A stretch of 45,753 bases of DNA. Origin: Burkholderiales bacterium. GTDB lineage: Bacteria > Pseudomonadota > Gammaproteobacteria > Burkholderiales > SG8-39. A program made the position numbers and the translations under genes. Location: assembly GCA_014860355.1 (NCBI GenBank), contig JACZJV010000191.1, forward strand, positions 1-45,753. The letters run 5' to 3'. Below the pieces are notes generated by a model, which did no database searches, was not told where the DNA came from, and worked only from the letters and a program-made list of their open reading frames with translations. Shown in pieces: positions 17,507 to 26,181 of the stretch; position 1 is the stretch's first letter, and each line of letters starts with the position of its first letter.

Positions 17507-18124
17507 ATGAAACGCTTATCTGTCATGGTCATGGGCATGCTGGTCGCTGCGTTCACCGTGTTCGGCTGCGCCAGCGATCCAACCGGTTCGGGGTGGACCA
17601 CATTGATCGACGGCGACCAGGGACTGGAGAACTGGAACCGCATCGGCGAAGCCAACTGGCGCCCTGAAGGCGGCGCCATCGTGGCGGACAAGGGAAAAGG
17701 CGGGTATCTGGTGTCGAAGAACTCCTACGGTGATTTCATGATCTATGCCGAGTTCTGGGCCGCAACCGATACCAACAGCGGCATTTTCATCCGCGCTTCC
17801 GATCCCGGCAAGGTCAACGCCAACAGTGCCTACGAAGTGAACATCTGGGACATACGCCCCGACCCGACCTATGGCACGGGCGCGATCGTCAACATCGCAG
17901 CGGTGCCGGTGCCGATCCTGCACAAGGCCGGAGGGCAGTGGAACATCTACGAGATCTCCGCAAAGGGCACCGAGTTGACCGTCAAGTTCAACGGGATCGT
18001 CACCGCTCACACGCAGAACAGCAAGCACGCCAGCGGACCGTTCGCGCTACAGTATGGCGCTGGCGTCAAGGGCGCCACGGGCGGCGCCATCAAATGGCGC
18101 AAGGTGCAGATCAAACCCATATAA
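17507..18124 (+). CDS. DUF1080 (3-keto-disaccharide hydrolase-like) lipoprotein
   Basis: 205 aa lipoprotein. GGCAGG precedes ATG at 17507. The lipobox TVFG-C puts the lipidated Cys at 21. The mature part is a single concanavalin-like beta-jelly-roll of the DUF1080 family: WTTLIDGDQGLENWN at the start, GYLVSKNSYGDFMIYAEFW, SGIFIRASDPG, YEVNIWD, and a C-terminal strand AIKWRKVQIKP. The family includes 3-keto-disaccharide hydrolases, and many members are of unknown function. Pro/Ala residue 22 after Cys (CAS) gives no inner-membrane retention Asp, so outer-membrane sorting is likely. It appears as a single-gene unit. Confidence 0.82.
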   Translation: MKRLSVMVMGMLVAAFTVFGCASDPTGSGWTTLIDGDQGLENWNRIGEANWRPEGGAIVADKGKGGYLVSKNSYGDFMIYAEFWAATDTNSGIFIRASDPGKVNANSAYEVNIWDIRPDPTYGTGAIVNIAAVPVPILHKAGGQWNIYEISAKGTELTVKFNGIVTAHTQNSKHASGPFALQYGAGVKGATGGAIKWRKVQIKPI

Positions 18125-18140
18125 TTGCGCGCCTGTCGCG

Positions 18141-18174
18141 CCGCCTGCCATGCGCAGCTGCGCAGGGCAGGCGG
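18141..18174. terminator. Nested perfect hairpin between convergent genes
   Basis: CCGCCTGCC (18141-18149) pairs perfectly with GGCAGGCGG (18166-18174). The interior contains a second palindrome, TGCGCAGCTGCGCA (18151-18164). Sitting between the convergent lipoprotein and transporter stops, it can fold on either transcript. There is no U-tract, so it is at most a non-canonical bidirectional terminator or an mRNA 3'-end protector. Confidence 0.5.
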
Positions 18175-18257
18175 AGGCGGTGTCGATCTGCCGTAAAAGG
18201 CGTACGCGGTATCGGCGTTCCGTCTTGCGCAAACCGCAGCCGTTTCCAGGTATCGGC

Positions 18258-19883
18258 TCAGGCGCTTCCGAGGCGTACACGCCTGACGATGACAATGGCG
18301 ACGATGGGTACGCACAGTCCGATGACGGTCGCCGCGATGAACAGCCAGCCGAGTTCACTGTAGTCCTGTGGCACTTTCACGACTCCGGTCGCGCGTTCCT
18401 TCACTTCCCGCGTCACCGAGAAGATCTGATTCAGGTATTTCGTGCCGAGCTGCGCAAGTGACAGCGCGAGATTGGTGAACGACGCCATCACGGCGAAGAA
18501 GGTCGCCTTGAGATTGGCGGGGGCGGAGTTGGCAATCCATGCGAGCATCGGAATCATGGCGATCTGGCCTAGCGGGGACTCCAGCGCTGTGTCGATCACC
18601 GCGATGAAGCGCGCGTCCACCACGCCCCCGGTCAGCGCCGCGGTCCACTGGTGCAGTCCGTAGTACATGCCCAGGGTCGGCAGGCTGAGCACGGTGCTCA
18701 CCACGGTCAGGAACACCACGACATAGGCGATCGAGTGATCGGCCATGAAGCGGCGGAAGACGAACATCCCGAACAGCGTCAGGGTGCTGGAGATGAGCGA
18801 AAGTTCGGCGAGAAACTGCTGGTCGAAGCCGAGCACGTCGATCATCCACCAGGTGGCGCCGGGCCCCGGTCCGGGCATTGCGCGATAGACGAAAATGATG
18901 ATGGCCGTGCCCAGCAGCAGGCGGCGCGCGTCCGGTTCCAGTTCGCGCATGAGCTTGAGCATCAGTAACGCGATGATCCCGAACGACCCCGCGAAAATGA
19001 TCTCCTGGTTGTACGGTACTTCGGCCAGGCCCATGCTCAGCGTGAACGCGACGAACGCGAGGCTGCCGCCGAGGATCCACCAGTTCGGATGCGGCCGCTC
19101 GTGCGGGCCGCCCGCCATCGCGAGCGCCTGCCGCCAGGCGTAGCCCTGCGCGCGCAGCGAGCGCGCGTGGCGCATTTTCAGCCAGCCGCCGAGCATCACG
19201 CCCAGCACCGAAACGACGGGAATCGCCAGCGCGTACTGGTAGATGCGGATGTAGACCGCAACCTTGTCGGCGTCGCTCATCTGCTCGACGCCGCTGAACA
19301 GCGTCACGTTCGCCAGCGCCACTGCGACCGATCCGCCGATGATCGCCACGCGCCCCAGCGTCTGCATCGTGGTGTGCATGAGCTTGAGCGAGGCGGCATC
19401 GATGGGCCGCCCCCCGGCGTCGATGCGCGGGACGGCTTCGACCGTCATCGCGTCCGCGACCACGTCCTGCACCACATAGCCCACGGGCGCGAGCAGCGCG
19501 CTCAATACAAACCAGGCCTCGGCTTGCATCGTCTGGCGCATCAATTCCGGTGAGGCCAGCAAGCCGATCATGATCGCGAGGCTCGCCGCGATCAGACCCG
19601 CTCCCAGAAACACCAGGCCGGACTTCCAGCGCCAGATGAGGTCCACGAGATGCCCCAGCGGCATTTTCAGCGCCCAGGGGATGCCCGCCCAGAAGCCGAG
19701 CGCGGCGAGAAATTCCGCCGAAAGGCCGATGTGCTCCTTGACGAAAAAGGTGCCGACGATACCCGTCAGCCCGGAGACGCCGGCAGCCACGTAGACCATC
19801 AGCGGCGGCAGGAACGACAGGCGCATCTCGCGCCCGAGCTCGAATATATTGCGGTCGACCCAGCGGTAGGCCGCGGCGATCAA
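18258..19883 (-). CDS. BT1/MFS-type multi-helix transporter
   Basis: Inner-membrane transporter, 541 aa from TTG 19883, with about 12 hydrophobic segments. The early block GLSAEFLAALGFWAGIPWALK resembles folate-biopterin (BT1) transporters of the major facilitator superfamily, as does the general length. The TTG overlaps the UPF0280 stop in TTGA, continuing the pattern of 4-bp overlaps along this operon. An in-frame ATG at 19826 is an alternative start that removes 19 residues. As the last gene of the hydroxylase/reductase operon it probably moves the heterocyclic substrate or product. BT1 relatives carry pteridines and folates, which would fit an N-heteroaromatic ligand, but the assignment to BT1 is by eye. 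Confidence 0.75.
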   Translation of the reverse strand: MIAAAYRWVDRNIFELGREMRLSFLPPLMVYVAAGVSGLTGIVGTFFVKEHIGLSAEFLAALGFWAGIPWALKMPLGHLVDLIWRWKSGLVFLGAGLIAASLAIMIGLLASPELMRQTMQAEAWFVLSALLAPVGYVVQDVVADAMTVEAVPRIDAGGRPIDAASLKLMHTTMQTLGRVAIIGGSVAVALANVTLFSGVEQMSDADKVAVYIRIYQYALAIPVVSVLGVMLGGWLKMRHARSLRAQGYAWRQALAMAGGPHERPHPNWWILGGSLAFVAFTLSMGLAEVPYNQEIIFAGSFGIIALLMLKLMRELEPDARRLLLGTAIIIFVYRAMPGPGPGATWWMIDVLGFDQQFLAELSLISSTLTLFGMFVFRRFMADHSIAYVVVFLTVVSTVLSLPTLGMYYGLHQWTAALTGGVVDARFIAVIDTALESPLGQIAMIPMLAWIANSAPANLKATFFAVMASFTNLALSLAQLGTKYLNQIFSVTREVKERATGVVKVPQDYSELGWLFIAATVIGLCVPIVAIVIVRRVRLGSA

Positions 19884-20767
19884 CGCAATTCGCCGGCGGC
19901 GCGCCGCGCACCCGGTTCGAGGAAGGAAGTTGCCGGCAAGACCGCACACACTTCGCCCTGCAAGGCGAGATAGGCGGCGTGAATCAGACCCTGCCGCTGC
20001 AATTCGCGCGCGCATGCGCGCCCCCGGGCGAGCGCTGCTGCCCGGACGCAGGCGGGCAGGGCGCCGACGCCAACCGTGACCGGCAAATCGCCCAGATCGC
20101 TGTCCTCCCGCAATGCGCGCGCCGGCATCCTGGTGATGGCCGGGTGCTCGGCGTCGACGGCATTGGCGATCATGGTGGCCGCGGCATCGGCGCTGGCCGC
20201 ATCGGCGGCGAAAGCGCTAACCGCGTCGGCGATGCCCAGCGACTGCGAGCGGCCGCGCCACCCCGAGGTCGCCAGGCCGCGCACCGGCAGCGCCGCCTCC
20301 AGCGTGACCGTGGCGTCGATGGCGGGGTTGCCGGCATTGTTGACCACGCCCAGCGTGAGCGACTGGCCTCGCGCCAGTTGCAGCGCGATGTCACCGCCGT
20401 TGTTGACGTAGGTCTTTTGCAGATCGCGATCCCTCAGCATGGCCTGGAGGATTTCGTCGGCGACGCTGCCCGCGACCGCCGCCATGGGCGTGATATAGGC
20501 GGCGCGATGCGGCCAGCAGGCCGCGAGCATGCGCCGCGCCACCGGTCCTTGCAGCAGGGGATAGGCCCCGCCCAGGGGGGCGCGCAACTGCGCCAGTTCC
20601 TGTACCAGCACTTCGAGTATGTCGCCGAAGCGCGCGCTGGCCTGCCGGTATGCACTTTCGACCTCGGCGCGCTCGCCCCAGGCCTGGATGATCAGATCGA
20701 TGGGCCCGTGCTGCAGGTGCAGGCGCCCGTCGGCGAAGAGCGCCGCGCGCGGGCCGTTGGAACTCAA
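19880..20767 (-). CDS. UPF0280 (ApbE-like) family protein
   Basis: 295 aa. The blocks TPMAAVAGSVADEIL (93-107) and YVNNGGDIALQL (120-131) are the UPF0280 signature. The NNGGDI stretch corresponds to the NxGGDI motif of ApbE, the FAD:protein FMN transferase, so a flavin-binding or flavin-transferring role is likely by fold. The start ATG 20767 overlaps the stop of the reductase-like gene by 4 bp, and the end overlaps the transporter start. 6-hydroxynicotinate reductase of Eubacterium barkeri is reported to carry covalently bound flavin, so this protein may flavinylate the neighbouring reductase-like protein (inference). Confidence 0.8.
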   Translation of the reverse strand: MSSNGPRAALFADGRLHLQHGPIDLIIQAWGERAEVESAYRQASARFGDILEVLVQELAQLRAPLGGAYPLLQGPVARRMLAACWPHRAAYITPMAAVAGSVADEILQAMLRDRDLQKTYVNNGGDIALQLARGQSLTLGVVNNAGNPAIDATVTLEAALPVRGLATSGWRGRSQSLGIADAVSAFAADAASADAAATMIANAVDAEHPAITRMPARALREDSDLGDLPVTVGVGALPACVRAAALARGRACARELQRQGLIHAAYLALQGEVCAVLPATSFLEPGARRAAGELR

Positions 20768-22248
20768 GTCAGATCCTTGGTCAGCGGCCAGGGATTTTCG
20801 TCGCGCCAGCGCTGGTTGACGTAGGCCGACTTTTGCAGGACTTCTTCGACCGAGACTACGCGGCCGGCGTAGCCGCCCAGTGCGGCATAGCGGTCCAGGC
20901 GCAGGGTGAATTCAATCGGTGCAACGATGGCCGGGGTGGGCACGTAGCCGAACGAACGTTCGGGCATGCGCGTCACGTCGACCATGAACGTAATTCCGCC
21001 GCCCGGCCAAACGTACACCGGCGCGCCGCCGCTGGTGACGCGCGTCAGCGCCGCCTTTACCGACTGCGTCAGCCGCACCGGGTTCTCGGTGATGCCGGCG
21101 CGCAGGCTGCCGCCGGCGCCGGCCATGAACAAGACCGTGCATAGCGCCGGTTCGCAGTTCTCGGCGATGCGCTCGACGACCTTGGTGATCGCCTGCGGCA
21201 TTTCAGCCGGCTGGGGCTGCAGGTCCTGGTCGAGCACGAACCAGGCCGAGTGCTCGCCCGTGGTCGAAACCATCAGCAGGCGCATGCCCGGCCACGCGGT
21301 CCCGGGATCGATCTTCTCGATGATGGAAAGTGGATCGGTGAGCTTGGTGCCGCCCCAGCCCAGGCCGGGCTCGGATACCTGAAAGTAGCGCCCCGGCGTG
21401 GAGCGCTTGCCGCGTATCTTTATACCGGATGGGCGCATGTCGAGAAACTTCCCCGCCTGGTGCTCGGACAGGACCCCGGTGATGTGATCGTCGACGACGA
21501 TGACTTCATCGGCATGGCCTATCCATTGCGGCGCGAATATGCCGATGGTGGCCGAGCCGCAGCCGACGCGCATGCGCGTTTCGGCGACGCCGTTGACTAT
21601 GGGCGCCTTGCCCGCCTGCACCAGCACGCTGGAACCGCCTTCTATCACCAGTTCCACCGCCTCCTTGTTGCACAGCTTCAGCAGCGCATCGCAGGTGACT
21701 CGGCCCTGCTTCTTGCCGCCGCCGGTCAGATGGTGCACGCCGCCGACAGAGAGCATCTGCGAGCCGTATTCGGCCGTGGTCACGTGGCCGACCTGCTCGC
21801 CGTCCACGCGCACCGGCGCCTGTTCCGGACCGAGATAGCGGTCGGTGTCGATTTTCAGTTTTACGCCGCAGTAGCTGAAAATGCCCTCGGTGACCACGGT
21901 CACCATGTCCACGTCCTCGACCCTGGAGGACACGATGAAGGGCGCGGGTTTGTAGTCGGGATAGGTGGTGGTGGCGCCGACGCCGGTCACGAATACCTGC
22001 GTATCCGGCAGCAGGCTGCCGTCCCACTCCCGGTCCAGAAACTTCACCAGTTTCACCTCCGGCTTCTGTGTGATCACCAGCGGATCGACCCGCGTGAGTT
22101 TGCCCTCGACATTGGTATAGCGGTCGCAGGCGCCGAAGTCGTTCGGCTTCACCAGGCACAGCACCGGGCAGGCATCGCAGCGTATGCCCTTTGCATCCTT
22201 CGCCTTCGGGCTATCGACGACCTCGCCCTCGTAAGTGTCTTCGCGCAT
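20764..22248 (-). CDS. 6-hydroxynicotinate reductase-like iron-sulfur protein
   Basis: 494 aa. The N-terminus carries C24-x2-C27-x3-C31-x9-C41 (RCDACPVLCLVKPNDFGACD), a likely 4Fe-4S site. Further Cys occur in FSYCG, VTCDALLKLC and RVGCGSATIG. The body matches what I know as the 6-hydroxynicotinate reductase (Hnr) family, whose founding enzyme reduces 6-hydroxynicotinate to 1,4,5,6-tetrahydro-6-oxonicotinate using low-potential electrons. It is coupled by 4-bp overlaps to the molybdenum hydroxylase before it and the UPF0280 gene after it. This is the natural order for hydroxylation followed by ring reduction. The downstream enamidase of the nicotinate route is not in the window, so the real substrate may differ. 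Family call from memory of sequence style. Confidence 0.7.
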   Translation of the reverse strand: MREDTYEGEVVDSPKAKDAKGIRCDACPVLCLVKPNDFGACDRYTNVEGKLTRVDPLVITQKPEVKLVKFLDREWDGSLLPDTQVFVTGVGATTTYPDYKPAPFIVSSRVEDVDMVTVVTEGIFSYCGVKLKIDTDRYLGPEQAPVRVDGEQVGHVTTAEYGSQMLSVGGVHHLTGGGKKQGRVTCDALLKLCNKEAVELVIEGGSSVLVQAGKAPIVNGVAETRMRVGCGSATIGIFAPQWIGHADEVIVVDDHITGVLSEHQAGKFLDMRPSGIKIRGKRSTPGRYFQVSEPGLGWGGTKLTDPLSIIEKIDPGTAWPGMRLLMVSTTGEHSAWFVLDQDLQPQPAEMPQAITKVVERIAENCEPALCTVLFMAGAGGSLRAGITENPVRLTQSVKAALTRVTSGGAPVYVWPGGGITFMVDVTRMPERSFGYVPTPAIVAPIEFTLRLDRYAALGGYAGRVVSVEEVLQKSAYVNQRWRDENPWPLTKDLT

Positions 22249-25004
22249 CAGCGGGTCTCCATCAGTTTCAGCGCCGCGCGCAGCCGGTGCGGCAGCACCG
22301 GCACCTGGCGCATGCGCACACCGGTGGCGTGGTTAATCGCGCCCAGTATCGCCGGCGCGGTAGGAATGAGTCCGGGCTCGCCCACGCCTTTCGCACCCGA
22401 GGGACCCAGGGGTTCGGCATCCTCGATCAGGATGCATTTCATCTCGGGGATGTCGCCTATGGTCGGGATCAGGTAATCATGCAGGTTCTCGGTCCGGCCG
22501 GGCAGGTATTCTTCCATCAGGGCGAGGCCCAGCCCCTGCATGGTGCCGCCGTGAATCTGGCCTTCGACCTGGATCGGATTGATGGCCTTGCCCACATCAT
22601 GCGCCGCGACGATCTCCAGCACCTTTACCGTGCCCAGTTCGCAGTCGACTTCGACCAGCGCAAGTTGCGCGGCGAACGCGTAGGTGGCATAGGGCACGCC
22701 CTGGCCGTCGGCATCCTGCGGGCTGGTGGGCGGATCGAAGCTGCCCTCGCCGCGCAGCACGTCCACGCCCTGGCGCGGCGCCAGCCAGGCGAGATCGTAT
22801 TGGTGCTCGCCCTGCGCGTCCGTCGCCTTGATCAGGCTGCCCTCGAGACTAAGCAGCGCATCGGGAGCAGCCTCGAGCAATTGCAGCAGCTTGCGCCGCA
22901 AGTCGCGCGCCGCAAGCTCGACCGCCTTGCCCGAAACGAAAGTCTGGCGCGAAGCCGAGGTCTTGCCCGCGTCCGCGGTGAGGTCGGTGTCGCCCATGAC
23001 GATACGAAACTCGCCCATCGGCAACCCGAGGGCGTCGGCCGCAATCTGGGTCATGATGGTGTTCGATCCCTGGCCGATGTCGACGGCGCCGTTGTACAGC
23101 GTCAATTCGCCCTTGGCGGACAGGCCGATGCGCATGGTCGAGGGATTGGAGAGCGCGGTGTTGCCTATGCCGTACCACATGCAGCCTATGCCGGCGCCGC
23201 GCCGCTTGTACGCTGAAGTCTTGTTGTAAGCGGTGCAGGCGGCGAGCGCCTTGTCCCAATGCGGTTTCAACGCGTCCAGGCACTGCGGCAGGCCGGCCGA
23301 ATGCGCCAGGACCTGCCCTGTCGCCGTGGCATCGCCCGCTTTGAGCGCATTCAGACGGCGGAAGGCGAGCCGGTCCATGCCCAGCTTGTCGGCCAGCTCG
23401 TCCATCATCGCCTCGTGCGCAATCGCACCCTGGGGCACGCCGAAACCGCGGAAGGCGCCCGAAGGATGGCAGTGCGTGAAAAAAGCGCGGCCGCGTGCAG
23501 TGACATGCGGCACGCAGTAGGGGCCGCTTGCATGGATGGGCACGCGCGTGGCCACCGTCGGCCCCCAGCTCGCGTAGGCGCCGGTGTCGAAGTCGGCTAC
23601 GGTTTCGATCGCGACCAGCCTGCCGCTGGCATCGCAGCCCGATTTGATGCGGATCTGCGAGGGGTGGCGCTTGGTGCTCGAAGCCATGCTCTCGGGCCGG
23701 GTATAGATGCAGGCGACCGGTTTGCCGAGCAGCCAGGCGGCGACGCCGATCAGCGGCTGCACCGACAGATCGAGCTTGCCGCCGAAACCGCCGCCGCAAG
23801 CGGTCGGCACGATGCGGATCTGCTCGCGCGCGAGTTTCATCACCAGCGCCATCTCGTCGCGGTCCATGTAGGGCGTTTGCGTAGTGACGTGTACCTCCAG
23901 TCGGTCGCCCAGGCGCTCGGCCCAGCCCGCCTCGGGCTCGATATAGGCGTGTTCGACGAAGCCGGTTTCGAACGTGGCTTCGGCGACAGCGGCGCAGTGC
24001 GCAAACGCAGCGGCCGCATCGCCTTTTCTCACCCAGCCGTCGAGCAGCAGGTTGCCCGCCTTGTCCGCCTGCACCAATGGGGCGCCCGGCGCCGCCGCCG
24101 CAGCTATACCCATGACCGGCGGCAATGGCGTATAGCGGATCGGCAGTTCGGCCTCGTCCACCGCCTCGATCGCGGCGCGCGTGCCGACCAGTGCGAGTAC
24201 GGCCTCGCCGCGAAAACGCACCACGCCATCGGCCAGCACCGGCTGATCCTTGATGTGCGGATAGATGCCGAAGCCGTTGCTGGGTACGTCGCGCGCGCTG
24301 AGCACCCGTTCCATGCCCGGGCGCGCGGCGGCGTAGGCCGCTAGGTCGCCCAGTTCGAAGGATGCGTGATGGTAGGGCGAGCGCGCCACGCGCAGCCACA
24401 AGGCGCCGGCGGGTATGCCGTCGGCGCCGTAGCGTTCCTCACCGGTGAGCTTGGCCACGCCGTCGACTTTCGGCGCGCGCGCGCCTATCGCCGCGCCGGC
24501 AGCCGGCGGGGGCGGGAGTTGCGCCGTGGCCGCGTCCAGCACCGCCTCGATGATTTTCTGGTAACCAGTGCAGCGGCAGAGCACGCCGCCCAGCGCGTCT
24601 TTTACTTCCGCGGCGCTGGGCCGTCGATTTCGCGCCAGCAGGTCGGCCGCGGCGACGAGCATGCCGGGGGTGCAAATGCCGCATTGCGCCGCACCGTGCT
24701 TTTGAAACGCCCGCTGCAGGCCGGAGAGCCTGCCGCCGGCGGCCAGGCCCTCCACCGTGGTCACCTCGCGCCCGTCTGCCTGCGCGACCGCGGTAAGGCA
24801 GGAACATACCTGTCGTCCGTCGATCAGGACAGTGCAGGCGCCGCAGTCGCCTGCGTTGCAGCCTATCTTGGTGCCGGTAAGGCCCAGGTCGTCGCGCAGT
24901 ACGTCCGCGAGCCGCTTGGCGGGATTGCCCGAAAATTCGCGCGCCTGGCCGTTGACGACAAAACATATCGTCTGGGCGCCGGACTGCGTGCGCGGCCGGT
25001 TCAT
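22248..25004 (-). CDS. Xanthine dehydrogenase-family hydroxylase, fused 2Fe-2S and molybdopterin subunits
   Basis: 918 aa, molybdenum hydroxylase that adds oxygen from water to an N-heterocycle or aldehyde. Residues 1-150 form the small subunit: plant-type 2Fe-2S site C49/C54/C57/C69 (CNAGDCGACTVL) and second site C108/C111/C143/C145 (CGICTPG, CRCTGY). The rest is the molybdopterin subunit with GGGFGGKLDL, AFRGFGVPQG and the C-terminal GVGEPGLIPTAPAI holding the catalytic Glu. The usual architecture is separate small and large subunits; here they are one chain. ATG at 25004 overlaps the FAD-subunit stop (ATGA), and the frame further upstream is a shadow. Substrate unknown. The Hnr-like neighbour suggests a nicotinate-like or other pyridine/purine ring. 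Confidence 0.9.
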   Translation of the reverse strand: MNRPRTQSGAQTICFVVNGQAREFSGNPAKRLADVLRDDLGLTGTKIGCNAGDCGACTVLIDGRQVCSCLTAVAQADGREVTTVEGLAAGGRLSGLQRAFQKHGAAQCGICTPGMLVAAADLLARNRRPSAAEVKDALGGVLCRCTGYQKIIEAVLDAATAQLPPPPAAGAAIGARAPKVDGVAKLTGEERYGADGIPAGALWLRVARSPYHHASFELGDLAAYAAARPGMERVLSARDVPSNGFGIYPHIKDQPVLADGVVRFRGEAVLALVGTRAAIEAVDEAELPIRYTPLPPVMGIAAAAAPGAPLVQADKAGNLLLDGWVRKGDAAAAFAHCAAVAEATFETGFVEHAYIEPEAGWAERLGDRLEVHVTTQTPYMDRDEMALVMKLAREQIRIVPTACGGGFGGKLDLSVQPLIGVAAWLLGKPVACIYTRPESMASSTKRHPSQIRIKSGCDASGRLVAIETVADFDTGAYASWGPTVATRVPIHASGPYCVPHVTARGRAFFTHCHPSGAFRGFGVPQGAIAHEAMMDELADKLGMDRLAFRRLNALKAGDATATGQVLAHSAGLPQCLDALKPHWDKALAACTAYNKTSAYKRRGAGIGCMWYGIGNTALSNPSTMRIGLSAKGELTLYNGAVDIGQGSNTIMTQIAADALGLPMGEFRIVMGDTDLTADAGKTSASRQTFVSGKAVELAARDLRRKLLQLLEAAPDALLSLEGSLIKATDAQGEHQYDLAWLAPRQGVDVLRGEGSFDPPTSPQDADGQGVPYATYAFAAQLALVEVDCELGTVKVLEIVAAHDVGKAINPIQVEGQIHGGTMQGLGLALMEEYLPGRTENLHDYLIPTIGDIPEMKCILIEDAEPLGPSGAKGVGEPGLIPTAPAILGAINHATGVRMRQVPVLPHRLRAALKLMETR

Positions 25005-25840
25005 GCGCGCGCCCCCAATTCGTTCAGCACGCGCCGCACCAGGACGAGGCCTGCATCCAGCCTGTATTCGCGGCTGGCGCGCACATCGTCTATGGGGGTC
25101 AGCGCGGCCAGATGTTCCGCCTTCGCGTGTTCGCCCAGCTGCGCCGCGCAGCGCCGGCCGATTAGCGCGGCCTCGAGCAGGGGCAGGCGCTGCGCCATTT
25201 CCGAGGCTGCGCCCAGCGCTACCCGTGCCGCGCACACGCGCCCGGACTCGAGCTCCAGCGTGGCCGCGGCCATTACGATGGAGACCACGAGGTATTTGCG
25301 TGCGCCCAGCTTGGCGAAGTGACTGCGCGCCGGATGCGCCGGTTTCGGAATCAGGATCGCGCTCAGCAGTTGGTCCGGCCGCAGCACAGTCCGGCGATTG
25401 CCGAGGATGAATTCGTCCAGCGCAAGGCTTGCGCTGCCGGCGATATCGGCGATTTCGACGCGCGCATCGAGTGCCAGCAGCGCTGGCACGCCGTCGGCGG
25501 CGGGCGAGGCGTTACACAGATTGCCGGCGATGGTGCCGGCGTTCTGGATCTGCACGCCGCCGATTTCGCGCGCGGCGAGTTTCAGGCCGTCGAACAGCGG
25601 CGGCAGCTCGGCGGCGATGAGTTCGCTCCAGCTGGTGGTGGCGCCGATGCGCCAGTGGGCGCCATCGTCGCGTATGCCGCGCAGGCCGGCGATGGCGCTG
25701 ATGTCGAGGATGTCGTCCGTAAGCGGCTTGCCCACCCTGGAAGGATAGTAATCCGTTCCGCCCGCCAGTACAGTCAAGCTGCCTTGCGCGAGTGCGGCGA
25801 CGGCTTCGGGCAGGCTGGTGGGGCGCAGGTAGCTGGGCAA
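25001..25840 (-). CDS. FAD-binding subunit of molybdenum hydroxylase (CoxM/NdhF-like)
   Basis: 279 aa flavoprotein that passes electrons from the 2Fe-2S centres to an acceptor. FAD-binding blocks are VLAGGTDYYP (about 24-33) and NAGTIAGNLCNASPAADG (about 100-117), followed by the CO_deh_flav_C-type C-terminal domain (KLGARKYLVVSIVMAA onwards). There is no extra 4Fe-4S insertion. First gene of the five-gene minus-strand operon; its stop overlaps the hydroxylase start by 4 bp. I find no strong promoter in the gap upstream. Confidence 0.9.
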   Translation of the reverse strand: MPSYLRPTSLPEAVAALAQGSLTVLAGGTDYYPSRVGKPLTDDILDISAIAGLRGIRDDGAHWRIGATTSWSELIAAELPPLFDGLKLAAREIGGVQIQNAGTIAGNLCNASPAADGVPALLALDARVEIADIAGSASLALDEFILGNRRTVLRPDQLLSAILIPKPAHPARSHFAKLGARKYLVVSIVMAAATLELESGRVCAARVALGAASEMAQRLPLLEAALIGRRCAAQLGEHAKAEHLAALTPIDDVRASREYRLDAGLVLVRRVLNELGARA

Positions 25841-26181
25841 ACCGGATCTCCGCTGGGTTGCGGCTTAATTTAGCACAAGTCGCGGTGCAGGGACCCCGCC
25901 GCAGCGCGGCGGCGAAACCAGGTGTCCAGGCGCCGGTCATCCGCGCCCGCCTAGGTGATATGCCCCGGGTCAGGCACCAATTCCCCAGATTTTCCCCAAT
26001 TTCAGCAGCGCGGTCGGATCGTGCGCCGAACATTTTTTTATTCCATGCAATGGCTTAGGGTTCTTGCGTCGCAGTGGCCGGAATTATGCTTTGTAGAGAT
26101 ACGGGTGCGCAGGGAAGTTATTGGATATACAGGCTTTTTCTGCTGACTATGGGTGATTTTTCGTATCTTGCGACTAAGGCC
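25841..26181. other. 341-bp divergent intergenic region
   Basis: It lies between the start of the hydroxylase operon (-) and the alpha/beta hydrolase (+). It holds a sigma-54-like element (separate entry) and an AT-richer stretch (about 26030-26180) unusual for the window, consistent with promoter DNA. In-frame ATGs of the hydrolase frame at 26074 and 26149 lack good ribosome sites. No gene is supported. Confidence 0.5.
26075..26090 (+). promoter_or_regulatory. Sigma-54-like -24/-12 element
   Basis: TGGCCGGAATTATGCT keeps the invariant GG (26076-26077) and GC (26088-26089) with the correct 10-bp gap, but misses the preferred CAC after TGG and one T before GC. It lies about 90 bp before the hydrolase ATG. 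A chance match is quite possible. Confidence 0.3.

Noticed and set aside
22248-25840. Carbon monoxide dehydrogenase (CoxMSL)
   Set aside because: The large subunit lacks the CSFR-type active-site loop of CO dehydrogenase, and the small subunit is fused; reads as a general xanthine dehydrogenase-family hydroxylase.
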